In this document: piece after piece, positions 42,201-56,100 of the stretch
How positions within the stretch are numbered: the first letter of the stretch is position 1
Layout: each line of letters begins with the position of its first letter
From: Protula sp. h YS-2021
Lineage: Eukaryota > Annelida > Polychaeta > Sabellida > Serpulidae
Direction of reading: 5' to 3'
Assembly (NCBI GenBank): GCA_949752745.1
Contig: OX457031.1
Coordinates: 51,841,103 to 51,905,102, forward strand
DNA: 64,000 nucleotides
The notes under the pieces: generated by a model
The model's database searches: none
Told to the model about the DNA's origin: nothing
The model's input: only the letters and a program-made list of their open reading frames with translations
Position numbers and translations under genes: made by a program

Positions 42201-45200
42201 GAATGAGGATAATTACCGATTGAGGACTATTCTCAAGTGCGGTCAATTCCCGAATGAAGACAATTCCCGAGTCAGGATAATTCGAGAGCGAGTACATTTA
42301 GCGAGTGAGAACAATTCCCAAATATTGAAAACTCCCGAATGAGGACAATTCCCAAGTGCGGTCAATTCCCCAGTGAGGACAATTACCGACTAGAAGAATT
42401 GCAACAATGCTCGAGTTGTATTGCATGTACATTTGAAAAACTTATTTCTCTGTCGCAAAAAACTAACACAAACATCCCACACCTAAACGGGGAAGAAAAC
42501 CAAACGAGAGCTGACAACTGTTATTCAACAAGTGAGGAGGAGGCGGGGGGGGGGGGGGGGGGGAGGCCAAAAGCACAATTACTAACAGGTCATACAACAA
42601 AATTTAAACAACTGTTTTCCTTTTTCGATATCCAGTTTCGATGAGTATCATCATTCAGTTGTTTTATTGGACAATATCAGACACCACACACATGAACCCA
42701 CTACGGACTTTACAAGCGTTACGGGATTAAACAGTTCGCAAACAGAAGCAATCCCATTTGTGGCGACACATTCTTACTGACACTTACACTTGCTACCATA
42801 ATCCCTAGCAACAATACCTGAAAGGGCAACATTCTCAGTGTTGTAAGTAATGTGCCGCAAAAATACAGTGGATTCCCCACTGACTGACAGTGGTCCGATC
42901 TCAGGCATTTTGTCTACTCGGGACCGAAAAAAGCGGCCCGAAGTGGTCCGATCAGAGGTGGTCCCAATTGGGAGTTTTCTTAACATATAAGTCTATGGAG
43001 CGAATTCGGGACCGAAACAAATGTGCTCTAATTCAGAAGTGGTCCCAAGAGGGAGGTGGTCCGATGCCGAGGTTCCACTGTATTTGGGATGCACATGCAA
43101 ACAACATTTAAAGATTGGATCATTTCCTTGTCCAAATTAGACGAGTTATTCAAACAGTAAAAACTACAATTGGGTGTGGACAATTTTGTCCGGGGTCCGA
43201 AATAGGGAGATAACAGAATTATTCAGGTTCTTTTTGTACAGAAAGCAATGGGAAATCAAAGCGACTGAAATATTTTGTCCAAATCATGGAGTTGTCCATA
43301 TTTGAACGGGTTTGTCCGGCGTTGCGCCATGCAACATGTGAACGTCTCTCAACACCTATCATACATGAATCCCATGCAAAATTTGAATGAGATCGATTGA
43401 AATGTTCTGTTTTTATTTGAACTAACTCTTTTTTAAATTTTAGTGTAAATCTGATTTTAGTTCATGCATTTCCGCTTCATCCAATATCATTGTGAGAAGA
43501 CAATTCCAGTGCCAAATCATAGAAGAACTTAAATAGCTCTAAAATTGTGATGTGTCGTACAGTTTTTATAGTTCTAAGCAACCTCAATTACTGAACTTTG
43601 CTCTGCGGTGTATCCAAAGTATTTAAAGACTAGAACCGCATTTTGCAAGACAACACGTGACAAACATTAAAAGTTAAAGCAAAACTGATTTTGGCATACG
43701 CTTCTCAACCTAACTCAAAAGCTGCCCCTCCTGGACGGCCTCTCCCCCATTCCCAAATAATATTAATATTTTGGACTTATTAGTATGCCAATTGTTTTAT
43801 TTAGACAAGTTTTTTTTCTAATGAAATTTTCATGCAATTGATATATTAGCAAACATCACAGCTTGAATTCATTCCGTTTATAAATCGTGTACATCTGCTT
43901 GGTTATGTTGATTCAACGGCTTTATTGACTGAGCTTTATAGCACTTTTTCTCTATGCAGCCACAGCTCGCGTAACTCACATAAGCTGTGTTGTTTTGCTC
44001 AACCGTTACTTTGCTTTTAACTGCGCTGAATTTAACACTTGTTATTTATTTTTGAAATCAGCTGTGTTCGCATGGCGTTTTAAGCATGAAAACGAAATTG
44101 TAGACAAAAAAGGCGGAATGCACACCATCAGATCAAGTTCTACATAAGTACAAAGTTTTGTGATCCTTGGGCCTGTAGTGTCAGAGAAGAAGCTGGATTT
44201 TACTGTCAAGAAAAAAAAACACGCCACCATTGATGCATTTGAAAAAGCTCATCTAGTATCGTCTGATACCCTTCAGCAAAATCTAACATACCTGTAATTT
44301 ACTCAATTTGAAATGAATCTTTGACGTGGAAATAAAACTTCTGAATGTCATGTATTTCATGAAATGAATGAACCTTTCAGATTCACTTAATGCCCAGAGG
44401 ACTTGAAATATTAAGGAACAAAATCACTCAAGGTAATAATTTTGATCAAGCTTCTGTCTTTATTCTGGAAAGTTTAATATAAACGCACTGTCGTGATATT
44501 CTCTTTTTAAACTTTCTACTTGGATTGAATTCTTTCAATTTAACTTTTGTCCAAGAAAAAGTTTTAATGAAATATTGTCTTTTAGTTTGATTTAAATAGG
44601 ACTTGAGACCACAAACGATAATAAAATACACCCACACAAAACACGAACATGAACTTTTTGAAGGTATTTTGAAACGTTGACTTACAGAATAAATGATTTG
44701 GCAGACTTTCTCGTTATTTTCTTAATAATTAATAACTAAAGTTTTTTTCTTGTAACAGTCAAGATTTAGATGGCTATAAAACTGCCATACTATTATTGAG
44801 AACCATTGTTGCTCGTAAAATAACCTTATAAAATGTTTCTTCTTTAAAGTGCCTGAGAAAATATCAGTTTTGGTTGACGTGTGGAACAATTTTTATAGAG
44901 AAATCTTACCACTTTTACAGACTGTATTTTTACCAGTCACTATACAGGCAAGTGTGCTAAATGTATAATTTTTTTTAACTTAGTTTTAAATTTTAAATTT
45001 TAAATTAATATTTTAATATCTCACTTACAAGTTGATTTGATTACAAACATTGGAAACATGACGCTTTTATCAACCTTTCGCTTATAACAAAGAACTTCTA
45101 CAATATGTTTGAATAATATTGTTTTATATTTACTTGACAACAAGAAATAGATTAGGTATATGTAGGAACATAATACATAACAGTTGGTTAAATGATAATT

Positions 45201-47724
45201 TTGCGAGCTTAATAGCCATTTTCTGGCTATAAAGAAAAGGAAAGAAGTGGTATAGATTCAGAGTATTATTGCTCAAACTGAACATATTATCCAAACAAAT
45301 ACGGGTTTCAAATACCAGTGTGATCATAGCAAACACAAGTCTTTTTCTGGTGCTTTTAATTGCATCAAATTGCTGTGGCATCATAACATCAAATAATGAT
45401 CGTGCACTTACGTGTAATCACTCTTAGGGAAATCTGGCTCTAGAGAAAGTTGTAGAAATCACTTTCCTAAAGCAGCAAATGTTTTTCTTTAATTAAAGTA
45501 ACGGAGGCAATATATTTGGCAGGAAGTGAGAGAAGATGACTGGGAGTATTAACGTTTATAGTGCTCATAAGTTTTATTTGCTGAGCAAAATATCGAGCTA
45601 AACGTCGTTTATTTTTCCTTTTGGGGAGCATTTGTCGTAAATAAAATATCGAGACACTATAACAGCTAAATGTGTGTCAAATATGGTATCCCAATGTCTT
45701 CTTCAAACGGTAAATATATACAAGAAAAAACATGATACAGTTAATATTTGAAATACTTCTTTTTCTGCAATTATAAGGCCACAAGTTTGGGGTTTAAGGA
45801 AGTGACATTGCTTGGCTTTCGTGATAACGTTCTTCTGAAGCTACCAATTGAGGACATAGCTGGAAACACTAACCTCAGCGAGGAACAGACAGCAGCACTT
45901 TCACAGATGTTTCTCGTTCTTCAGGTTTGTTTAAATGATAAACAAGTATCTTGTTCTTCCTGTGTTTTCAGCAAATGAGCCCGTTTATTCAACTAAGGTG
46001 AAAGGAAATACTGAAATGTATCTTTCTTTCAGATTTATTTATATGACATACTGAGCTATGTCTGGTGCTACACTTTCCGTGTAGATAAAATATTCAAATG
46101 TTTTAAATCAAATCTTTCGACATGTTTGAAATTTCTTTACAATAAAAATGATAGCGTCAACTTAAATAATTATTTATAATGAAAAGGGTTATCGTATTTC
46201 TTATTGGCCCTTCTTTCTACATGCTATACCAAAATGTCAATCGCTTAATTTTGATCTATTCTAATGTCTTTAAATTTGATTAATGATTTAGACATTTTGT
46301 ACTATCATTTCGTGCAAATATTAGACCATCGAAATTCCCGCCCCAGTTTAAATCACATTTCTCCTTCATAAAATGTCGTCCAGCTACTCTGTTAAAAGTC
46401 CACAAATTTTCTAAATATATATAATAATCAAATATAAGATTTGGCAAGTGTGTAACTTTAATGTTATCTGTACGTAACAAAGCCAGTACAAGATCATTTA
46501 GAAAATTAAGTAATCATCGACGAAGACAAGGTGGTAACCGAACGAGTTTAATTGATACGCAGTAACGATTATTTTGACAAAATCGAATTCAAGTTAAAAC
46601 TTTTGTTTTAGAATGTAAGCAAATAAGGTATTCAGAAAACACAATAAATACAAGTATAGATATACGTCTGCGTCATAAGTGAGAAGTCTTTCTATGTGAG
46701 AATAATATTGTAATCAATTCAAGACGGGGCTATAAGATCATAAGATCATGAGAAAGAAAATCACCAAATACCCAATTTGTTTAAGGCTCTGATGCTTGCA
46801 CGATAATTAAAAGCCTTTTTTCTGGATTTTTTTTCGGTTTCTCTCATACAGATATCCAGAGGTCAATGATGTAGATTGATTTATCTAAGGCATATGGAGC
46901 GTTTATAATTGTGATAAATGAATATAATGCTACCTGTATGCAGCATGTTCGCGAGACGTGGGGCTTTACTGAAAACGGTGCAAGGCTTGAGAAGCTTGTG
47001 GCACGACTGGTGAAGCCTTACATAGGAGAGGCGGGGCTATATGATGGTGAGGCAGAGCCCACGATACTGTCAGGAAAAGCGGTACATACAACAAGCAACT
47101 CTCATGGTAGGCAACTGCATTTAACTGTTGCTTCCTTTTAAGGAGTATTTCATGGGTATGAGTAGTACTTTTGCATAAACACATATACTTTGAGGTTAAG
47201 TACCGAGTACGCCCACACCAGAACGTGGTGACATCGTGTGACCCACTGGGCCTGAGGTATCACATCATGGCAGGAAGACCAGAAAACATAGCAATAGCCA
47301 CAATGCACACATGAAGGGGAATGAAGTGAAATCATTTCAAGACAAATAAATAATATATTACAGAACTAATATTTAATATTGATTGCAAAACAAATATGCT
47401 TTATCCAAGGTGTCTGCATCGAATCAGATGGGAAAATACAGTTTTCTTTTCATACATCTAACAATATAACAATATAACATCATAGTGCTTAGAAGTGCCT
47501 CTGTGTACATACCTGAGTTTATTTCAGATTACCATGGATTCAGGAACAATACCGTGAATCCAAAACTCTTGCATCTGCAAAGTTATCCGGACCATTCTAC
47601 GTCATCAATGACGTCATTGCGGCCATCCGATGACCAGGAAGTGATTCCAGCTTCCAGTTCCTATGACTCACGCATACGCAATATACGACGCCATAGTGTT
47701 CAATTTGATTTGTCGTTGTCATGA
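39285..47724 (+). CDS. PRR5/PRR5L-like (Protor) mTORC2 subunit, 8 coding exons
   Basis: Protor proteins bind Rictor in mTOR complex 2. Exons placed: 39285-39463, 40778-40858, 41303-41351, 44381-44432, 44850-44947, 45778-45924, 46944-47106, 47528-47724. Phases agree at every junction and the lengths sum to 966 bases (321 residues plus stop). The order matches the HbrB-domain family: a SSSWN...VQSAILHLF segment, CETEIGPFIYEHYK, MPRGLEILRNKI, LVDVWNNFYREILPLLQTVF, VTLLGFRDNVLLKLP, ALSQMFLVLQ, and LEKLVARLVKPYIG. The tail carries NIRRHSV, like the SIRRHSV of vertebrate PRR5. The fifth intron starts with GC (CAG/GCAAGT), a known minor donor. All other introns are GT-AG. The start Met is the least certain point; AG just before it could be an acceptor of a 5' untranslated intron. 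Confidence 0.88.
40090..40527. mobile_element. MITE of the CCCAGTAAACATT family (copy d) in PRR5-like intron 1
   Basis: Rich in aacgtc/gacgtt words, ending tgcttactggga at about 40520-40529. The left end is decayed. Confidence 0.55.
40617..40735. repeat. Trinucleotide microsatellite (act/aat)n
   Basis: Imperfect runs of act/tct followed by ata/aat triplets just upstream of exon 2 of the PRR5-like gene (exon starts 40778). Confidence 0.9.
41815..42392. repeat. Minisatellite, unit 18-19 bases, about 30 copies
   Basis: Units of the form gaggacaattcccgagt, drifting along the array. It lies in the third intron of the PRR5-like gene. Three overlapping antisense open frames across it are artefacts of the repeat. 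Confidence 0.95.
42866..43082. mobile_element. Short TIR element (pogo/Tigger-like MITE), 217 bp
   Basis: Ends cagtggattcc and ggttccactg form imperfect terminal inverted repeats, flanked by TA on both sides (ata/tat). The interior has repeated gtggtccga words. A relative lies at 50870-51033. Confidence 0.65.
44055..44215. repeat. Dispersed repeat, copy 1 (pair with 63245-63410)
   Basis: Shares catggcgttttaa, aaaacgaaat and gtgtcagagaagaag in the same order and spacing with 63245-63410. Family not recognised. Confidence 0.65.
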
Positions 47725-48233
47725 CAACATTACGAAGTGAGCTGAAGAGTCCCAACACCGACTAAAGTTTGATGAAATGTCCAACTTCTTTTCTCTTTAG
47801 AAAACTATTCATACTGCCTGAGTGGTCATGCATTAAAATCGTGCTAATCGGATATGCATAATATTAGCTTTGAAGTTACTTGCTCCATAACATAGGTATA
47901 CATTGGTTTAGGTCATGGGTATTTTAGGTAGTTTTAGGTATACTTTATTCTAATACAAACATAATGAATGGTTCATTACAGTAACAAATCAGTGACATTA
48001 GATTATCATATACAATAATCATTTACAGTGTGATTTTTTGAGTGGTGTCACAGTGATCATTAGTGATTTCTAGGTGTCACTCGTGGGTGCCATTACTTGA
48101 TTTGTTTTATACCATGCTATGCAATAGTGATTTCTAAAGACAAGGGATCGTTTTAAAGCTGTGATCTCATTTGACTTGTTCCTGTATATTCACATACCTA
48201 TTGTTATCTCTATATGATTGTTTGAGGAAGATA

Positions 48234-48239
48234 AATAAA
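48234..48239 (+). terminator. Candidate polyadenylation signal of the PRR5-like gene
   Basis: An AATAAA hexamer about 510 bases after the stop codon. A second lies near 48305. Neither has been tested. Confidence 0.35.
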
Positions 48240-48967
48240 TGCGTCCTTTACCCTTTCGATTAACCCACATGGGATATCACCCGAAAATAAATAATATATA
48301 ATGTACAATAAAACCCGATCAGTCTAGATAGCGTCGGGAATGACCAAATTTGTCCCGATTAGTAAGGTGTCCAGGTTACTCAGGTTATGAAACAATGGCT
48401 TGATTTTGTCAACTAAATAAATACTCGTTGGTAATGTATGCACTCTGCACCCCCTCCCCCCCTTCGCTCCGTATTATACGTCCTCGCTGTCTTGTCCCTC
48501 GATTTTAAACAGGTGGCAAAGATTAGTGACTCATCAGTTACCCAGCATTCTATTAGGTCATCACTAAATGCCATCACAAAATGTTGACAGCTTAATTCAA
48601 CTGAATAGACAAATTACAGTGAAATTCGTCAACTTAATTTGAAAACAGAGAATTATCTCAGTATCTGGGAATTTCGGCCCCTTTATTTGTTATTGGGTTT
48701 TATTTCGCCTAAACATTTTGCTGCAAAGATAATAAAAAATCTGACAATATTGATTTACACAATGTCGATCGATAAATATGTGGAAATAATAAAATGTGTT
48801 TTTACGTTTCGACTCAGTATTTTAAACAGATGTAACGATTATTTGTATTGGCCTTGTGTTACAGTGCTTAATAAATAAACGCATTGTTTCATCTTTTTAT
48901 TCATTGACCACGGTTACTTTAAGCAAACAAAATTTAAAATTCTGCTTCAATTCACACGAGAAGTCGA

Positions 48968-49207
48968 AAATGTCAATATTTATCTCGAGTGGTTTTATAA
49001 CACATTTAAATGTCAACATCTATCTCGAGTGATTTCATAACACATTTAAATGTCAACATCTGTCTCAAGTGGTTTCAGAGCATATTTAAATGTCAACATC
49101 TATCTCGAGTGGTTTCAGAGCATATTTAAATGTCAACATCTATCTTGAGTGATTTCATAACACATTTAAATGTCAATATCTATCGCTAGTGGTTTCAGAA
49201 CATATTT
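48968..49207. repeat. Minisatellite, unit about 40 bases, six copies
   Basis: Units contain aaatgtcaacatctatctcg then agtggtttcataacacattt, with small differences. Confidence 0.92.
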
Positions 49208-49996
49208 TGCATTTTCTTCTGTAACAGCTGAATTTCAAAACAAAAACAAAGACGTTCTGTTGATCACATCAGGAAATCCTTATTATGCGAGGGAGAAGAG
49301 AAGGTATATATTCTTTTCACTTTAAAAGTAAAAATCTTGAATAAACACGTTTAACCTATCAAAGCTGAGTTTGGAATAAAAACAATTGCTTAAACTGTAA
49401 AAAAATATTTGCTCCTCTAAACCTTTAATGAATTAATATACAAAAACGCCAGCTGACGCTAGGGTATGACGGAAATATATTCATTACTTTCTCTATGCCT
49501 AAAACTTTAAACTGAATTTACATATTACGTTATTCTTCATGGCGGGGACAAGGAGAAGCGTTTCTTAAATCTCTTTTATTCTGAAGCGATATTGCAGTTC
49601 TATTAACTTAACAAAAACATAAAAAATGCCTTCATGGAATGGCTTCTGCTAAAGAAACGCACTTGGTTTCATTCAGTGAAACTGTCCGATATTATCGCCC
49701 AGTTTAGTTTCATTCAAAAGGTTAAGCAGCATGGTAGATCCTGAAAGCAATAATTCACTGTTATTTTTCCCAGTCAGTGCGTGCAGTTCCAATTTGAAAA
49801 TGACTCAAATCCTATCCTCCTGTAAAGAAAATAGCCACAGTCTGCTCGAGCACATTGTTACAATACTAAATAGAAAAGCAAAGGTCACAAGACTTTAGCA
49901 ACTAACATTGTGTACAGGAAATGTATTTGCTTTTAATTTCAAACTGTAGATTAAGATAGATACAAAGTAAATCATTCTTCTATAACATTTATGTGT

Positions 49997-50002
49997 TTTA
50001 TT
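49997..50002 (-). terminator. Candidate polyadenylation signal of the tandem-ILEI gene
   Basis: An AATAAA on the minus strand, 113 bases after the stop codon at 50115-50117. Confidence 0.45.
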
Positions 50003-50114
50003 GCACGATTTAAATATGATAAATAATTTAGTATAATTTAGAATACAACATGTATGTATTTTAATATAATTAACGGAGACCTCACCACTATCCGTTGAGT
50101 GCTGCCCTCTATGT

Positions 50115-53100
50115 TTACTTGAAATTAACTATTCTCAAGAATTCCTCTTTGATGTTTCTATTTTGTCTCTCAAGAGCGGCTAGCCTCGTTCTGATTTCAT
50201 CCAGCTGATTGGACAGATCTTTGCAATCACATTCCTTGGCTTTCGTCACTACAACAAAACGCAAAAAACAGTACTGATTGATCCTGCCACATACTAAATT
50301 AAAAGGCACAAGTTTCGTGTTTAGGCGGATTCTGACAACTGCAGAATATCTCTCTCTAGCTGTGGGTTTTATCACATTCAGAGAAACTTTTCTGGCAGAA
50401 AAAACGCATGAAATTTGAAAAGACCAAGCTGTCAGCGCCAAACTTAACCAGTTTTGTTGTCGTGCTCAGGCAACTCGTATGGGCTCCTGCTGCAAATCAG
50501 GCTGTATCCTTGGATAAAATCAAACTATATCAACACTTCACACTTTAAATGTCAACGCCGACCTGACCAAACCACAACATTCACTCTGTAATTTCGTTGT
50601 GATTGGTCCCCACCATCAATCAACGTCTTAGCAATGTGTCTGAATCAACGTTGAAAAGATGTTGCATAAGCGACGCTATTTAAACGTTGTCTTGGAGCGC
50701 AATGCTGATCCAACGTTGGGTGCTATGTTGGGTGTGATGTTGGGTGTGAAGTTGAGTGTAATGTTGCGTGCGACGTCACAATTTATACTTGGCATATCAT
50801 GATCACACAATAAAATCTCAGGGGCACAAAAGAAACAATGATGTTTCATATCGGTCATAAGATTTGATACAGTCGAGCGTGGGGAGCGGATCAGCTGCCA
50901 AATCGGACCACCTCGAAACAATAATCATAAAACCGAAAAACAGGTTTTCCAACGAAAGAACCACGCAAATAGGACCATCTTGGACCAGTCTGGAGTAGTT
51001 CTGTAAGTGGTCGTTTTTCCGAGGTTCAGCTGTACTTTTTTACACCCTGACTTGCCTGCAGCTGGGACTCCTTTCAGCGGATTTCGGCTGCTCCTTTCGT
51101 CTGACTATGATACAAAAGGGTGCATTGAACAGAGATCGCAGAAAAATCACTGTACCCAACGGTCCAAACGAACTGTCTCCATACGGATACAAGAACTTCG
51201 ATGGCCACCAATCGCCCGTAGAGATTTCAAAATTAAAAGACAAAATGATGAAAATCTTATGTCTGTTGTCTCATTTAATTCATAGGAAATATCCTGCAGT
51301 TGAAACGAAGGATTGCCTTAGCTCATACAACTTACTTGGTGATTCAGTAGTAGTAGTAGAGGTAGTAGTAGTAGTAGTAGGCGGCTTCGTTTTCTTCTTA
51401 TTTTCAACACCTAAATAGCAGAAAGACACTACTTACTTGATTAATTGTTGTTACACAAAGTACCGCTAACGTCTGCACGGAATACAATTATTGTCCACGA
51501 TTGTAGCGGGAGAAGGGGGTGGCTTATGAGGGAATTCTAGTTTAATTTTCTGATCCCAGTCAACATTGCGACGTCCATCAACGTCCATTTGACGTTGCAA
51601 CGTCGACCACACTTAACCACAACATTAACTATGGTTGTAATTTGGTTGTAATTGGAAGATAGATCAACGTCTTTGACACAACGCTGAATAGACGTTGGAT
51701 AAGCTACTTTGTTTAGATGTTACTTGTGGTCACAACCGATGCGTAACTTTTCCTACATATTATGAACGTCTTTGGTACTATGTTGGATAGACGTCGGAAA
51801 ATCAACGTTGGATTGACGTCGATTGACGTTGCATAGAGGTCGGAATCGCAAGCAAAATCAACCCCTTCGTCTAATCGCTCGACGGAAACGGAAGGCATGA
51901 CAGCTCATTTTGAAAAGAAACGAAAATGAGAAAGCAAAATATAAGAATTTCAGATTTCAATTGAAAAAATATTCATGGAAATCGACTTCATGCACATCCT
52001 GCGTGGCCGAATGAGACGAAGGGTGGGGTACTGTGACAGAGGGGTGACATCACTATGACTGTCGCTGTTTCAACAGGGATTCTAGATAAAAAATTTCCCG
52101 ACATCTACACATCGCTTTCCAGCCGTCTCTGTAGGTAGATGTTGTTCGACGTCCATAAAATGTTTACTGAGATGTATTGTCACTCGGAAATGGCCTCGTG
52201 AACCATTGTAATTCTGCACTCATAGTCCCGGTGCTGCTAATGATACGGGGAAGGGGGTGGGAGTGGGGGGAGGGGGAGTAGTAAAGGATTGTGTTAACAT
52301 GGCTCGCCACTGATGGTTAAGGAAATACAGGACGCACCCAAGGGGATATTTGCTCAAAATATATACTTTGTACCATGGCGATTCTAATATAAACAACCAC
52401 AGTGTCTGGCAAAATTAAACAAATTATTGACTTTGAAACTGACCGGTCAGATCACAACAATTATTCAGCGAGAATTTCTTCACTTGTGAAAATTAACACA
52501 ACATAAAATTATTTCTTAAATACTTAGGCCTTCCAGAGACTCTTTTTGATAAAATTAAAAAGTTATCGATGTAAATTATAGAACACTATAGATAAGAGGA
52601 TGCTAATAACCTACCTGGTTGGCCTGAGCAAGGACCTGTTAAGACACAAGACAGAGCATCAATATTATGACTTGCATTCCACAACCAACGGAGTAAATAT
52701 AAACAATCTCATAATAAGCATTTTTTTGTATTTTTTGTTCGTTTTATTTTTTACTTCCTGAAAGAATCAAGAAATTGGGAATCCGCTGTTTGATTAGCGG
52801 GGGATTGGGGTGGGGTGGCGGGAACACTGGGTGTCATGTTGTTACCATACGTGTCCAAAGAAAACGCGGAGAAAGAGGGCGGCATAGCGTGGTCGGCGCG
52901 TAGTTTCATTTCCGTTAAAAAGGGAAGTAGGTATAAAAGGTTTTTCTTTTAATTAGCACTCCATGTTTAGGTTCGGGTCAAAAATTCATGGACACACATG
53001 GTAACCAGTTAGAAGCCTCCACCTACCCCACCCCAAAAAGAAAGGGGTTTGATTGCAATTGTTAATCGAAATCTGGTTACTTAATGCTGCACTCATTCAA

Positions 53101-56100
53101 AATTATAAATCAACCACAAAGAATAAACTATACTGACGCACATGGGTGCATTATGTTTGCCGCGACAAACCCATGAAAACAAAAGATATATCAAACAGCT
53201 GTATATGGAACGAAGACCAAGAAACTTGCATTAAGTTTTACCCGCGTAATCGAGGACACTTGGTCCCATGCCGGCTTTTCTGTACACCGAGTCGACGTGT
53301 GTGAATGTCTGGTTCCCGTTCTTCACCGCAATCAGAGCAAGCGACGACCTGGTCTCCAGCTCACTGGGTGCTCCCATATCTGTCAACACCTGTTTCGCAT
53401 CGGTTGAGAGCTCCTTTGTGAACTCGTCAGCTGTCAATCAAAATGTCATTTTTTCAAATCTTTCATATGCGAAAAGTTGATAATCTTGTGAAGAATTGAT
53501 TAGATTACCGCCATATTACTGGTCCATCTCAGAAGATTAAAGAAGTATGCAGCGTGAACACAACCTTGCTTTGACTTATGAAGTGAAACCGCCGTAATAG
53601 GACCAAAATAGAATCAGGACCACTATGGAACCGCTCATACACTAATAGGACCGCCATGAAATAGGACTACTCATGGAACGGCCCAGTGCTTCGATGTTCG
53701 CCAGGTGGCGCGGCACCGCCAGATTTATGTAACGACGATTGTTTACCAGGGAAGACACACACCTGTAGCTAAGACGACCACGGAACCCGGCTGTGCCCCG
53801 CTCACAAAACCACTGAAGTTCCACGATTCTTCTTGTGCTGCGTGGGTGTTGAACGAACCTGCCCCCTGTATCAAACATAACCAGAAACGGAGCAACAAGG
53901 CATGTATTTTACCAACTTTGAAAAGTATATTTTCGAAACTTAAAAAGCCATCCTTGAAGAAGAATCTCAAAATTTCAATATATTTTTATATAATGTGCAA
54001 ATTTTGTAGCGTTAAAATTTGACTATGACAGGCTGAGATACTCTTTCCCTCTCCCCTCAACACACACACTGCCTATGTACTTGAGGACTGTTTCCTAACA
54101 CATTTAGAAATTTCCTGTGAAAGAGATGGCCGACATATTCAGTAGGCCTTCATTTTGAATTCCGTGACAGATGGTCGAATCCATTGCATTGGTTTAGCTA
54201 AGATAACTAGAGGGAATACCAGTGCCCCACCCCTCCCCGTTACCGTCCTGCGCCGAAATAAAACCCGAGCCTTGGTATTAATAACTGTTGTATCTGACGT
54301 ATTCTCATCACATCATCTCATCGTCTCGTCTCATCATGGAATCCCTGGCAATAAGATTCCCTAGAGTTCCATGGAATTCCTGGCAATAAGATATCCCTGG
54401 CTGTTCATGGAATCCACAGCAATAAGATTCCCAGGTGTTTATGTAATACATGACAATAAGCTTTCCTGGGGTTGCATGGAGTACTTGACAACAAGATTCC
54501 CTAGGGTTTTATAGAATCCCTGACATTAAGATTCCTTGGTTTTTGCATGGAATCCTTAACATGAGGATTCCTTAGGATTGCATGAATCCTTGACAATAAG
54601 ATTCCCTGTAACATGTCAAAAACCTGAGTGACCCGCTAGAAAAAAGAAAGACAAATTTTCACGGAAGACCCGTAATTGTGTCATGTTGAAAAAATAACAA
54701 TGTAGTCCGTTGTCAGAAACTCCCGAGTTGAGTACAAACGAGGGCTTTATGGCAACAGAATGCATTATTTTAATCATTAACTCATTTAAATTACTCTTTA
54801 AATACTTTTCAGAACGTGGCACTTCCTCAGAAAGAGATGAATGAACACTTAGATATTAAAATAAATCTACGCAGCAACAAAAGAAACGTCCACAAATCTA
54901 AATGGAGGTATTTTCTGGGTTAAAAATAGTGGGGTATTTATAAAACATTAGCTGATAGCAATATTGATTATTCAAGAGCTGCTTACTATTCTTTCACTTC
55001 GAGGTTAATTTGTCTCTCACCTTGATAATTTCTATCGAAGGTTCAGAAAACACTCTTTGTATTAAAAAACAATATGCGTCGCACAGAATTAAAAAGCGGT
55101 GTATGCGTTAATACCGACAAGGTTTTTGAAAGTAAAAAACGTTTTAAAAGCAATTCTTTTCAAACGATTTACGATGCCACGCCTATCCAGAATAGATCGT
55201 GAAAGAGCAATTGGCATTGATGAATGATGGAAGCAGCCCAAATGACGTGGCAAGACATTTTGGTGTGGCAGAAAGAATAGTTCGTAGGCTGGTTACTCGA
55301 TCTACGCTTGATCGACCGCGTAGCGGCACACCTCGAGTTACTTCGCGCCAAGAGGATCGGTTCATTCTCCTAGCACATCTTCGACGAAGGTTTCAGCCGG
55401 CTCTTTAACTGCCGCTACACTTTCGGGGCGTCAAGGGAACCGAATAAGTGCACAAAAAGTCCGAGCCCGCCTCCATTCGCAAAAGCTACGGAGTCGCTTG
55501 GCATATCGCGAAATGCCTTTAACGGCCGCCCGACGTCGCACAAGGCGCCAGTGGGCCACTGTGCATATTCGATGGAGATTGCAAGACTGGAATCGTGTTT
55601 TGTTCACGAATGAATCGCGCTCTTGTCTGGATTTCAATGACGGTCGCTTTTGAAACTGGCTTCGAACTGGACAGCGATTCACTAGTGCATGCGCCATCGC
55701 TATGGTGGAAGAAACGTCATGGTTTGGGTGGAATCGCTTTCGGACTGAGGACCGAGCTGCGTTTTGTGGATGAAACACTCACGGCACAGCAATACCGTGA
55801 ACACATCTTAATGCCATGTGTGGCCCCGGTTGTGCGCCAGAACAACGTTATCTTTCAACAGGATAATTCTCATCCGCACGTTGCTATAGAGTGCATGGAC
55901 TATCTTGAAGCCAATCGAATCCAGATTTTACCTTGGCTGCCGTTTTCATCAGATCTTTCACAGATAGAACATGTCTGGGACGCCCTGGCGCGAGCCATCT
56001 GCCAGAGACCCAACCCTCCGTCTACCTCACCAGAACTACGCCAGGATCTCGTAGAAGAGTGACATCGCATACCGAGAGCTCACACACATCGACTTGCGAC

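Larger units (their letters stand above)
47725..50114. other. 3' region between the two convergent host genes
   Basis: No further exon recognised. It contains the minisatellite at 48968-49207 and the polyadenylation candidates of both genes. Confidence 0.45.

Noticed and set aside
41798..42297. Three overlapping antisense frames of 98-158 codons
   Set aside because: Produced by the 18-19-base minisatellite; all frames show the same repeated peptide words.
44759..44814. Possible PRR5-like exon after ttcttgtaacag
   Set aside because: Its phase does not fit the neighbouring exons, whereas 44381-44432 fits exactly and carries the family motif.
48968..49207. Regular 40-base repeats that could suggest a CRISPR array
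   Set aside because: The whole unit repeats without unique spacers, and the genome is animal; it is a minisatellite.
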